Assembly (NCBI RefSeq): GCF_017916325.1
Contig: NC_090159.1
Coordinates: 477,501-541,500 of the forward strand
Reading direction: 5' to 3'
DNA: 64,000 nucleotides
Origin: Leishmania martiniquensis
Taxonomy: Eukaryota; Euglenozoa; Kinetoplastea; Trypanosomatida; Trypanosomatidae
A model generated the notes under the pieces. That model saw only the letters and a program-made list of their open reading frames with translations, ran no database searches and had not been told where the DNA came from. Position numbers and translations under genes: made by a program. Of this stretch, positions 26,934 to 36,841 are shown piece after piece (the stretch's first letter is position 1; the number at the start of each line of letters is the position of its first letter).

Positions 26934-29798
26934 ATGATGTCGCAACATCGCAACCCCGCAACTACCGCTGCAGCGGCAGCTTGTGTGCTGTGGCACTTCA
27001 CACTTTTATGCTGGCTGGGCTGGACCCCTGTCACGGTGGCTGCATGGAACGACCGTCCCATGCAGCCACTGCCACAAGAGCTGGTGACGACGGCGCCGTA
27101 CGAGATGGAGGTGCAGGATCTCTTGGCGCCTGCCTTGGCCATGGGCCTGGGTCCCATGGGTGAAGGCGTCTATGTCAACATCAGCTCATCGAACCCCAGC
27201 GCCCCTGCGTTGCTTGTCTGCGCACGTGCAGACGAGGCGGCCATGATTGCACCTGTCACGGTGACGACTATCGACGCGCTGTTCAAGTCGATAGCCCTTG
27301 TCTCGGGGAAACTGGACGTGAATCACGGCTGCTACATGTCGAGCTCTGAGGAGAGCTTGCCTCAATGCGTGGCAGCGCTGACGTCCACTGCCGCTGACTG
27401 CGGCGGGGTCGCAGCGGATGCCGTGGGCCCGCACTTGCGCGATGCTGCATCTTCGACTGACCGTAAGCCCACCTCCCCTTCCGCTCTGCAAGGGGTCTGG
27501 CCGTCGAGTGCCGCGATGCTCGCCGCGTACGTCCGTGATTGGGGGCAGCAGCGACTTCGCCTAGAGCGCTCCCTACGGCGCTCCCGAGAGGTAACGGCAG
27601 CCTTTGCTCGCGTGTACGCCCTTGTGCACAGCGCCGCGACGGTTCCAGTCAGTGAGGAGGAGACGCGGCTGGTGCACGCTCGAGCCACCGCACGAGTAGC
27701 TGAGATAGCCGCCGCGGCGTACGGTCGAGTAATGGATAAGTATCACACCTTTAGCGCATGGACAGGGCCATCGCTCGGGATCGCAGTGGAAGGAAATGAA
27801 AGTGACAGCGGCAGAGGGACACATGGTGCTGTTGGCCCCGACGTCGCCACGTGCCCTGTGGATGAATACGTGCGCTCGCTGCTGTGGGAAAACGCATCTT
27901 TGCCAACAGTGCTCCTCGAGCTGATGGAAACCACGCTGGAAACGGCCGATCTGATGCACTCCAAGAAGTTGAAGCCAGCCGTGCGGGGCCTCGAGTGTGT
28001 GCAGATGCTGACCGCACTGGCCCTGATGGTGTTGGAGGATGAGCCCGTGCGCACCGTCGCGGCCATGCTGGCCGCGGGCGCCTTGACGAGCACGTCTGTA
28101 TGGTCCCTCGATGAGTTTGCGATTTTGGCTCCCGACTACAATGCTGGACTTCGGCAGCGCCAACTCTGGAGCCTCTCCTACGCGTTCGCTGTCATTGCCG
28201 ACCCGGCGGTGGCGCACGAGCTGGTGGGCGGTACCGACGTTGCGGAGTGCATGCGCCGCGCAGTGCTCGTTGTGCCAGACGACGTCACCGGTACAGTGCC
28301 TCCGTCCATCTACTGGTGCCTCTATAACGCGTCCATGGGCGAGATGGCGCAAAGCGCTGTGCGCCAGCGCTCCCTTGCCGCCCGTGAAAGCAGCGTCACT
28401 GCGCCGAATGGGCGCTGCCTGTGGGGACTAAGTTTGTGGGACGGGCTGTGTGACGGCACGGCGTTCGACCCCGCCCGATGTGAACTCTGCCCTCCTGGCT
28501 CTGTAGGGGACGGCGAGGGCCACTGCGTGTGCAGTGATGCCAGCGCGATGTACGTAACGCAGACGGGCGGCTGCGTGGAGAAAGGGCCCGCCCATGACAC
28601 GCCAGGCATTCGCGTGGCCGAGGCAGGCAGTAACAGCACCGTAACGCTATCCGGCGACAACGCGTCTGTCACACTCATCTCCGTGCAGCTGCCCCAAACG
28701 GCTCTCCTCTTTGACCCCAGCGCCTACCTAGAAGTGGAGGTAAGGTGCAACGACAGCGGCCGTGGCGGAGGCGGGACGCACCTGGTGGCGACGCCGTTCG
28801 GCGACCGGAAGGCTTCGTGCACCTCTGTCGTGGCGTACGAGCGGCAGCAGGAGCGCACTGGCGAGATGCACACGCTTGGCGAGGGCACTCAGCGCTTCAT
28901 AACCTACGCGGAGAACATGACTGTCTCGGCGACGGGCACCGCGGCCTTCTATGGTGAGACGTGCAGTCTGACCGTCAGCGTCGGCAGCACTCTTCGTCGC
29001 GCCTCGAAGTCTGTGACGGCCGGAATGTGGACCTTCATCCCAAGTGCGATGCCGCTGCATCTGACGGCACACAGCGACGTGAGCGGCTCGGCGGCGTCAG
29101 GGGCCTCCAGCGCAGAGCCGCTCACGCAATGTGTGGATATACTCGCAAAATTTTCTGGGCCTGCTGCGTCCAGCGGAGTGCATGCGGGCGTGTGCCGTGC
29201 GTCCGATGAGGAGGTGGGGGTGTTCGTGGCGCCTGGTAATTACAGCCTCTTTGGAACGTCGACCCAGCAGGTCGCCGGTGCCCGTGTGCGGCGCAGCGCT
29301 GGTGCAGTTCAGGACGCCGCCTTTACCTCAACGGTGCAGTCCTTGGCGGCGCGGACCGGCATGGAGGTGAGCCTGGAGGGCAGCGGCTCCTCTACCGCGG
29401 GCGTATTATGGTCTGCCTCGCTGCAGTCGCGCATGACTCCGCTCGCCGTGAATGCCTGGCGCTCCGGCTGGTACGCGAACGTCAGCGTCGACACGCTGCG
29501 ACGCGCTCGCTCGCTTCGGGTGCGACTTGTGGACACGGCCAAGACCTCCGCGTTTGCTCTTGTGGAGGAGGTGGTGCCGTTTCGCTACGAAGACGGGGAG
29601 CACAGTGAGAGCACCAACAGCTCAAGCAGCAGCGACAGCGGCGGTGACGACGCTGCCTCCATTGAAGAAGAGTACGGCCTGTGGTACATGGCCGCCATTG
29701 TTCTTGCTTCCGTGGTGCTCGGCGCGCTGCTGTCGCTTCAGGGTATGCTGTCCTATCTGCTGGTGGCACGCGCGTGGCCGAAGCGGCTCCTGATATGA
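26934..29798 (+). CDS. putative surface glycoprotein, type I membrane protein, 954 aa
   Basis: No family is recognised. A signal peptide is clear: a hydrophobic core (~residues 13-35) ending near VTVAA. The ectodomain is ~870 residues, with many Asn-x-Ser/Thr sites. A Cys cluster around residues 490-555 (RCLWG, CDGTAF, CELCPPG, CVC, GGCVEK) recalls EGF- or tyrosine-kinase-receptor-type Cys-rich segments. After it come Val/Thr/Ser-rich, beta-like sequences. An acidic Ser-rich stretch (~898-920) precedes a single transmembrane helix (YMAAIVLASVVLGALLSL) and a short cytoplasmic tail with Arg and Lys. The double ATG at 26934/26937 is chosen since it directly precedes the signal peptide; upstream in-frame sequence is translated pyrimidine tract. 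The protein could be flagellar-pocket, lysosomal or surface-located. Confidence 0.72.
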   Translation: MMSQHRNPATTAAAAACVLWHFTLLCWLGWTPVTVAAWNDRPMQPLPQELVTTAPYEMEVQDLLAPALAMGLGPMGEGVYVNISSSNPSAPALLVCARADEAAMIAPVTVTTIDALFKSIALVSGKLDVNHGCYMSSSEESLPQCVAALTSTAADCGGVAADAVGPHLRDAASSTDRKPTSPSALQGVWPSSAAMLAAYVRDWGQQRLRLERSLRRSREVTAAFARVYALVHSAATVPVSEEETRLVHARATARVAEIAAAAYGRVMDKYHTFSAWTGPSLGIAVEGNESDSGRGTHGAVGPDVATCPVDEYVRSLLWENASLPTVLLELMETTLETADLMHSKKLKPAVRGLECVQMLTALALMVLEDEPVRTVAAMLAAGALTSTSVWSLDEFAILAPDYNAGLRQRQLWSLSYAFAVIADPAVAHELVGGTDVAECMRRAVLVVPDDVTGTVPPSIYWCLYNASMGEMAQSAVRQRSLAARESSVTAPNGRCLWGLSLWDGLCDGTAFDPARCELCPPGSVGDGEGHCVCSDASAMYVTQTGGCVEKGPAHDTPGIRVAEAGSNSTVTLSGDNASVTLISVQLPQTALLFDPSAYLEVEVRCNDSGRGGGGTHLVATPFGDRKASCTSVVAYERQQERTGEMHTLGEGTQRFITYAENMTVSATGTAAFYGETCSLTVSVGSTLRRASKSVTAGMWTFIPSAMPLHLTAHSDVSGSAASGASSAEPLTQCVDILAKFSGPAASSGVHAGVCRASDEEVGVFVAPGNYSLFGTSTQQVAGARVRRSAGAVQDAAFTSTVQSLAARTGMEVSLEGSGSSTAGVLWSASLQSRMTPLAVNAWRSGWYANVSVDTLRRARSLRVRLVDTAKTSAFALVEEVVPFRYEDGEHSESTNSSSSSDSGGDDAASIEEEYGLWYMAAIVLASVVLGALLSLQGMLSYLLVARAWPKRLLI

Positions 29799-30595
29799 GT
29801 CGGCAACGCCGCCGGCAGTGCTCGAAGCCTTTTCCTTCCCCCCTTTTCGACTCCTCACTCAGTCGCCCACCCGCTCTCTCCCTCTCCTGTGTCCGGCCTG
29901 CGCGCCAAGTGCTGTCGGGGACTACTCGCACACGCATGTGCGATGGTGAGGATATGTTTTTATTTTTTGCCATTTATTCGTTTGTATCCCTCCGCTTCTC
30001 GGCGATGCGCGCAGTATACGACTCAGGTCTCCTCGAAAGACGGCAGTGCACCCGCCACGATGCTCAAATCGAGCCCAAGATTATGTGGCGCGTCTCGTCT
30101 TCTGTCGCACGCACTACACTGCTCCCCTTCGCCCTGCCCCTGCCTCTTCCCCTCTCCCCAAAATAACTGCAAAGAGGCGGTGCGGAAGGCTCGTACGCAG
30201 AGGGAGAGTAGATGTGTGTGTGTGTGTGAGGAAGGGAGGGAGGGAGAGAGGCAGCGGTGCAGGGCAAGAGAGCGCGAGCGAGAGCCGCTACTGCTATCCG
30301 TGTGTGCACACGTACCAGTCCTGCTCTCGGTGTGTGCGTTCGTAAGTACGAGCGTGATGAAATGCCCCATATTCATTCCCCTTTTCGCGCTCACTCTATG
30401 CTGCACGAGACACCCACGCACGCGCACAGGCATGAAAAGGGTGACGAGGACACTCCCTCCACTCACCCGTGCACTCACTCACAGAGACACAGACAAACGT
30501 ACACACACACGCACACACAGACACATACACCTGTACAGATCAAATCCATACACGTAAGCAAAGGTGTGCAGACGAGCGAGAGAGCGGAGCAAAAA
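29799..30595. other. intergenic region and MLH1 leader
   Basis: No gene is supported. It has a pyrimidine tract at 30120-30160, GA-rich sequence at 30225-30280 and CA repeats at 30470-30535. The MLH1 frame stays open upstream to 30257, but its sequence there is CA/GA repeat-derived and contains no conserved module. Confidence 0.5.
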
Positions 30596-33500
30596 ATGGG
30601 GAGCATCCATAAGCTCACTGACGACGTGATCAACCGCATCGCGGCCGGTGAGGTGGTGCAGCGACCCAGCGCGGCCCTAAAGGAGCTGCTGGAGAACGCA
30701 ATCGATGCGGGGTGCAGCCGTGTGCAGATTGTCGCGGCGGAGGGCGGGCTTGACCTGCTACAGGTCAGCGACGACGGGAGTGGCATTCACAAAGAGGACC
30801 TGCCGCTGCTGTGCGAGCGCTATGCGACGAGTAAGTTGCAGACCTTCGAGGATCTGCAGCGGGTCACCTCCTTCGGCTTTCGGGGTGAGGCTCTCGCCTC
30901 GATATCGTACGTTTCACGAGTGACAGTCACCACACGATGCCGGCAAGCATGCGACGAGACCAGCGATGGCGGGCCCTCTGATCGTGCGTGTTCGTCGCCC
31001 ACTACCGGCGCAGAGGTGGCGTGGCGCTGCCAATACCTCAATGGCGCCCTCCTCGGTGACCCGCAGCCGTGCGCTGGCAATCCCGGCACTACCATCCGCG
31101 CGGAGAAGCTGTTCTACAACGTTCTAGTGCGGCGACGGTCGCTTCGTGCCTCAGAGGAGTGGAGCCGCATCGTGGATGTCGTGTCACGCTACGCGCTCGC
31201 CTTCCCCGCTATCGGCTTTACGTGCCAGCGCGACAAAACCTACAACGGCGCCTCTGGCGGCGCCTGCGGCAGCAGCAGGCGCAGCAGCTCGGCCAGCACC
31301 GCTGCCAACGCCGGCGGCTCCGCTGGAGGCGGCATCTGCTTCCCACCTCGGTCTAGTACGCTCCAGAATATACGACTCTCCCACGGCACCCAGCTGGCCT
31401 CCCACTTGCGTCTCATATACGCCTACAACGTGGAGACGGCGACGACAGCGCTGTGTCGCTCGGAGCCTGATGTAGCCTCCAAGACGCTCGCCTCGGGGGT
31501 GGAGGCGGACGGCGGTGCGCACGGCGCAGGAGACGATTCTGGGCTGCTGTCGTCGTCGTCATCTGAGTCTTCGTCTACCAAGGCGTTGCCGTCGAGATTG
31601 TCTGCAGCGTCCAGAGAGAGCGCTTCCCGAGAGGCGCGTGTGTTCGCACAAATGGAGCAGCGCTCGCTGCGCGTGCGGGCGACCAACGGCCCAGCTGGCG
31701 AAGGTCTCTTCACCCTCGTCGGCTACACAAGCGACCCCACCCTGGCCCAGCGCAAGCCGTACGTGTGTCTTTTTATCAATGGGCGACTTGTGGAGAGCGC
31801 TGCGATACGCAAGGCGATCGACGCCGTCTACAGCGGTGTCCTCACCGGCGGCCACCGCCCCTTCACAGTGCTTCTTCTCTCCGTCCCGACGGATCGTGTG
31901 GATGTGAACGTGCACCCGACCAAGAAGGAAGTATGCCTCTTGGACGAAGAGCGGATCGTGTCGCAGGTGGCGGAGGTGTGCCGCGGTGCCGTGCTCGAGG
32001 CAGCAGCGGTCCGGCAGATGGATATGCTGAAGATGCGCCACACCGCTGCCGTGGCATTGAAGCAGATGCTCCCAAGCGCGGACAGTGTGTGTGCGGCCGA
32101 CAGCAGCGCGACGGCAGAGCTGAGCGGGAGCAGTAGTCAGGACATCGTGGAGAAGTTGCGGGAGCAGTATCAGCGCGGCGCCCCGCTCACCTCACCTCTC
32201 ACGTCGTCAGCCCACACTTCCACGGCAGCCTCGGCACAGGTAGGAGCAGCTGCTGGTGCCGGCAGGCCGGCCGTCGTGGTGCCGCCGTGCACGGTAGTGC
32301 GAGTGGAGCCGCAGCGAGGGGCATTGGACAAGTACTTCTCGCAGCGGCTCGCTGCAGCTGCCGGACCGGTAGCGGGGATCGTTCCGACGCCTCCCTCCTC
32401 CCCGTCCCCCTCGCCATCGTGGCCAAGCACGCAAGAGAAAGTGTCGCGGGACTCGGCGGCCGATCAGTGTCGCGCACAGGCGGAGGCGCCGCTGAAGGAT
32501 GTGGATAGTCGGCAGGAGTCAACGAGCCAGCACGGGGGAAAGGGCGATACCGCCACGAGCCACTCTCACGCAGGTGCCGCTTATGAGGTACCGTCGTGGG
32601 AGGCGGTGATGGCCTCCCTGAACGGGCTAGGCGCTCCTGTCACCACCACCACTGGCACTGCTAGCGAATACGGCAATGGCGATGACACGTTCGCGTCTTC
32701 GCAGGAGGCGATCGGCAGCGACGAGAGGAATGACACGCCAACACACGCAGCCCAAACATCGCGCGTGGCGGCAGACAAAAGCGGCGAGGGCGATGCCCGC
32801 ATTGGTGTTGGAAAGGAGCAATGGATCACGAGGCAGTGCGCACACAGACAAGGCGATGGCAGTGCAGACTCTGCTGCGATACACGTCGCACCACACAGTG
32901 AGAATCGTCCCGACAGCGGCGACGACGGCGACTACGAGGATGACGAAATGCGTGAGTTCAAGCGCCATCGACACGAAGTGCACGAGCGGGCGCGGCTGTT
33001 GCAACGGAGTGCCGATGGTGTACCCGCTGCAGCCGCGATGGAGAAGGCTGCGGTGCCGAACGACGTGCTCCGTGCGGCGATTCTATCTCCGGATGCTGAC
33101 GTGCCGCCGCCGTCAGCGGCAGGGGCGGAGAAGGTGCGGCTGAGCATGACACGCCTCGGGGCGGTGGTGCGAGCTGCGGACATGGTGCGGAACGAAGCTG
33201 CCGCCGGGTGCACTTCGCTCTTTTCGCACGGGGTACCTTCTTGCGATGGCGGCGACGCAGACGAAGAGAAGAGCCATCCAGGCGCCTCTGCAGACGGTGC
33301 CTCAGCTGGTGCGACGGCGTCGCTCGTGGGCGACGATGAAGTGCCTGCACCGGCCCTGTTGTCGAGTGTTTCCCTCATTGTGGACAGTCTGCTGGCGGAC
33401 GCCAGCCCGACGGCGGACAGCCTCATTGGTCAGCTCTCCTTTGTCGGCGCCGTGGACTCGCGCACCTTTCTGGCGCAGGCGGGGACGACTCTGCTGTGGT

Positions 33501-34666
33501 GTGACACCATAGCGCTGGCGCGACATGCCGTCTTTCAGCGCGTCTTTCTTCGCTGGTGTCAGCCTGCGCTGCCTGCGCCGCCAGTCCTTGTATTCTCCAC
33601 ACCGATCAGGCTGGCAGATCTACTGCTGCTCGCGTTAGCGTACGATGGACCGCACCTGAAGCCACCCTCCGCAGCGCTGTTGGCGGTTGTGGATGAATGC
33701 GCGAAGCAGCAGCAGACAATCTCGGCTGTCGGTGACGCGACTCAGCAAGCAGCGAGCACTCGAAGCACTGATGCGGCGCGAGAGACGGGTTACGCGACGG
33801 CGCACGCGTGGCGGCAGCTACTGTTTACTGCTGATGCCGGTCACAGCACCCTCAGTGACAGTGACCTGCACACTGAAAGCGGTACTCCAGAAGCCTTTGC
33901 CGCCTCGGCGTCAGTGCTACGACAGCCGCGGAGTGCCACAATGCGGTACGTGCGGCGGCTGGTGCGCCGTCTTTGTCGCTGGAGCGGGTTGCTGAAGGAG
34001 TACTTCTATATTGACGTCTCCGCCGATGGATTGCTCATTGGGCTGCCCTACGGGCTGAACCGTCACTGGCCGCCGCGAATGCGCGCTCTGCCAGTGACGA
34101 TTTGGCTCCTCGCCGAGGCGGTACCATACCCCGGGGCTGCAGTGCCGTCGTACGCTGCCGTGAAAAGTGCAACTTATCAGACGCCCCCGACCAGTGCCCC
34201 TTGGCAGAGCAACAATGGCCGAGGTGCGGAAGAGGTTGGCACGTGTGTTGCCGTGCCTACATCAGCCGGACACTCCCTCGCACCGACGGAAGCAGAGGCG
34301 GCGCTCATCACGGCGCCGCAGCTGACTGCCATGGAGGCAGAGGCTGACGGGGTCGCGCAGGAGGTTGCGTGCTTTACCGCTGTAGCGCGGCATATTGCAG
34401 AGACGCTGTACGGACTTCCCCCCCCACCTCCTGGCAGAGTCTTTCCCTCTTCGGAGGGCCTGACTACTGCCACTATTGACGCGCCCGAAGGGCGGAGCGA
34501 CATGGTGCTGGAGGAGGTTTGGCGAGAGGAGCTGGTGCAACACGGGCTCTTCCCGTGCTTGAAGAATCCACAGCTCTTCCGCCTACCTGACCGCTGCATG
34601 CGGGATGGCACCATTCAGTCGTTGGTCTCCGTAGAGTCTCTATACAAGGTGTTTGAGCGCTGCTAA
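30596..34666 (+). CDS. MLH1: DNA mismatch repair protein MLH1, 1356 aa
   Basis: This is a MutL-family GHKL ATPase, the common subunit of eukaryotic MutL heterodimers acting after MutS homologues recognise mismatches. The ATPase motifs are intact: ELLENAIDAG (residues 30-39, catalytic Glu33 and Mg-binding Asn34), DDGSGI (59-64) and GFRGEAL (94-100), followed by the MutL transducer region (YVCLFINGR, VDVNVHPTKKEV). The protein ends with YKVFERC, the C-terminal motif typical of MLH1 rather than PMS2, so MLH1 is favoured. Size is nearly twice that of human MLH1 (756 aa). The excess lies in a Ser/Gly insertion within the N-terminal domain (~210-330) and a disordered linker (~500-900). ATG 30596 starts exactly at the conserved N-terminus. 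The endonuclease motif of PMS2 is not seen. Confidence 0.93.
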   Translation: MGSIHKLTDDVINRIAAGEVVQRPSAALKELLENAIDAGCSRVQIVAAEGGLDLLQVSDDGSGIHKEDLPLLCERYATSKLQTFEDLQRVTSFGFRGEALASISYVSRVTVTTRCRQACDETSDGGPSDRACSSPTTGAEVAWRCQYLNGALLGDPQPCAGNPGTTIRAEKLFYNVLVRRRSLRASEEWSRIVDVVSRYALAFPAIGFTCQRDKTYNGASGGACGSSRRSSSASTAANAGGSAGGGICFPPRSSTLQNIRLSHGTQLASHLRLIYAYNVETATTALCRSEPDVASKTLASGVEADGGAHGAGDDSGLLSSSSSESSSTKALPSRLSAASRESASREARVFAQMEQRSLRVRATNGPAGEGLFTLVGYTSDPTLAQRKPYVCLFINGRLVESAAIRKAIDAVYSGVLTGGHRPFTVLLLSVPTDRVDVNVHPTKKEVCLLDEERIVSQVAEVCRGAVLEAAAVRQMDMLKMRHTAAVALKQMLPSADSVCAADSSATAELSGSSSQDIVEKLREQYQRGAPLTSPLTSSAHTSTAASAQVGAAAGAGRPAVVVPPCTVVRVEPQRGALDKYFSQRLAAAAGPVAGIVPTPPSSPSPSPSWPSTQEKVSRDSAADQCRAQAEAPLKDVDSRQESTSQHGGKGDTATSHSHAGAAYEVPSWEAVMASLNGLGAPVTTTTGTASEYGNGDDTFASSQEAIGSDERNDTPTHAAQTSRVAADKSGEGDARIGVGKEQWITRQCAHRQGDGSADSAAIHVAPHSENRPDSGDDGDYEDDEMREFKRHRHEVHERARLLQRSADGVPAAAAMEKAAVPNDVLRAAILSPDADVPPPSAAGAEKVRLSMTRLGAVVRAADMVRNEAAAGCTSLFSHGVPSCDGGDADEEKSHPGASADGASAGATASLVGDDEVPAPALLSSVSLIVDSLLADASPTADSLIGQLSFVGAVDSRTFLAQAGTTLLWCDTIALARHAVFQRVFLRWCQPALPAPPVLVFSTPIRLADLLLLALAYDGPHLKPPSAALLAVVDECAKQQQTISAVGDATQQAASTRSTDAARETGYATAHAWRQLLFTADAGHSTLSDSDLHTESGTPEAFAASASVLRQPRSATMRYVRRLVRRLCRWSGLLKEYFYIDVSADGLLIGLPYGLNRHWPPRMRALPVTIWLLAEAVPYPGAAVPSYAAVKSATYQTPPTSAPWQSNNGRGAEEVGTCVAVPTSAGHSLAPTEAEAALITAPQLTAMEAEADGVAQEVACFTAVARHIAETLYGLPPPPPGRVFPSSEGLTTATIDAPEGRSDMVLEEVWREELVQHGLFPCLKNPQLFRLPDRCMRDGTIQSLVSVESLYKVFERC

Positions 34667-36841
34667 CCTGTGGAAGGAAGGGGGAGGAGGAGGAGGGAAG
34701 GTGTGAGGACGGTGAGCGTGTGCGGATGGGGCGTTGTGCGGGGCTACACACACACAGGTGAGCGACGACAGCAATGACGAAGGCGTGATCGAAGTCCCTA
34801 TGCCTCTGTTGCTCTCTCTGTCTTTCCTCTCCTGACCCGCATGCTGCTCGCACATTTTTTTGCTTTCACACGCTGCTTTGCCTTAGCTGTGCGTGTGTGT
34901 GTGTGTGTGCGTTTCGCCTCCTTAGCTCTCGACCGCCGACAAAGGCGCGCCACGACCTCTTCGCACCCCCTCCCCCCTCACCTATGGCATGCCCACACTC
35001 ACACACGTGCTGCTTTATGTCTTATTTAGGTGCGTGTCTGCGCGGCCCCTCGGGAGACCTTGACTTGGCAGCCTACTATCGGCGCACAGAGAGCAGATAC
35101 GCTTACGCGCGCGCACGCACGCACGCCAGCACCGCCTACAGACATTGGCGCGCTGTGGCATTGGCGCGATGACAGCCTATACTCCGTGCCTCCTCCTTCC
35201 GTCTTTGCGGGCGGTCCTTGATGCCAGAGAAGAGGTGAGCGTAGTCGATGACGTGGTACTGGCCAACACAAACGTAACCTTTTTTTTCGTGCGCGTAGCC
35301 GTCTCGCGACACATGCGCATGCGGGCGCTTGGGTCTTGCGCGATAGCGAGGACGGGTGGCGGTGTGTCACCCTCCCTTCTCTGCACCTCCGTTTCATATG
35401 CTTCCGCTCACCACGCAACGAAGCAGAGGTATAGATGTGTGCCCGCCTATCATGCAGAGGTCGTCGAGCTTCTGCTGTCTCGGGCCATCTCTCCTTCGTC
35501 ATGGCTCACCACCAACACTCCCCCACTCGTCTCTCCCTTCATCATCTTGGTGCTTCCCCTTCCCCTCTCTTTCCCCCTTCCCTTCCCCTCGACACTCCAG
35601 CACCACTGGCCATCGGCCCTGGCCGTCTCACATCGCTTCCGCCACCCGCCTGCAACATCACATCAGTGCACATCTTTTTTTTTCTCTGTGTGCTTTTGCG
35701 TCTCTCTCGGCAGCACACCCTACCGCTCCTTCGGCTTCCCTGACCCGCCCCCCCCTCTTCCTCCTCTTCCGCTCTGCTTACCTTACAGTACCCCTCCACG
35801 ACGGTAGCGAAGGCGCGTGCGCTACCACATATTTCCTCCCTCCCTCCGCCGCCTCCCCACGTGGACGGTAGACTGAGAGGAGAGGGGAGGGGCGCGCACA
35901 CATACACAGACGCACCGCACGGCTCCTCTCTACAGTTGTGTGCATAATCGCAGCACGCAAGCATTCACTTTTGTGCTCAGTCTCTCTTTCAGAGTTCGGC
36001 GCCCTCTCCTCCCCTCCCCTCAACCGGAGGCGCTACTGTCCCATAGTCTCTCCCTCTCCTTCACCATCTCTCTATCGGTCCCCGCCGGCGTCGGGCGTAC
36101 TGCCTTCTCCTCCTCCTCTTCTCTCTCGCCGGCGCTGGTTGCCATTCTACGCTCTGCGGGTTGCCTACAGTGGAGATTTAGAGAGACTACGCACGCTTTC
36201 GAGTGTGAGTGCCTGTGTGGGAGGTGTATCGGCGTAGTCAGCGTGCACGTTTCGCACCGCACACGCACACATAACCGTGCAGGCTCGATAAGGAAAGTTA
36301 CCGATAGAAGGAAAGAAGCGAAGAGAGGTAGAGCGCGCCGACATCTTGTCGTCGAGCACACACAACAGCGAGGGAGGACGACAAGGGCTGCGTCCTTGTG
36401 CTGACGCACTCTCTCTAAACCACCTCTTCTCTTCCTTTCAGTTCTCTTCCACGCGTGTTGCTCCTCCTCCCTTTACCTCGCAGCTGCGCACCAACACCTC
36501 CGTATACACGCACGCAGACAGACACGCGCACACCGATGTAAGCACGCGTTGAAGAGAAAGAGCGCCACACCTCCTCCCCCTCTCTTTTTCCTTGTGTGTT
36601 TCGCTTCGTTTTTTTTGGTGCGACGCGGTCTCTCGAGCGGTGTTCCCCGCGCCTCCCCCCTTCTCCCCCTTCCGCTCTCTGTCCAGCGTGCCAGTGCAGC
36701 TGCGCAAAGACGTGACGGCGACAGTGGCCAGCGCGCTAGGAGCGAGCGAGGGGCAGCTACCAGTGGAGATAAAAAGCGCTCATTGTGTGTGTGTTTTTTT
36801 TTGTTTGAAGAAATCCTTTCCCTTTTCGCCTTGCTGGGGAC
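34667..36841. other. 2.2-kb intergenic region before the giant kinesin
   Basis: No gene is supported. GT repeats near 34888-34908, CT-rich runs at 35540-35610 and 36035-36075, and a C/T tract ending in CAG at 36651-36686 are present; the last is a likely acceptor for the kinesin mRNA. Open frames translate pyrimidine-rich low-complexity sequence. Confidence 0.5.
36651..36686 (+). promoter_or_regulatory. polypyrimidine tract and candidate trans-splice acceptor
   Basis: A C-rich pyrimidine run ends in GTCCAG (AG at 36685-36686), ~155 bases before ATG 36842; a T-run at 36792-36800 is an alternative signal. Confidence 0.4.

Noticed and set aside
30257..30595. 113-residue N-terminal extension of MLH1
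   Set aside because: The extension is made of CA/GA repeat translation, and the conserved MutL N-terminus begins at ATG 30596.
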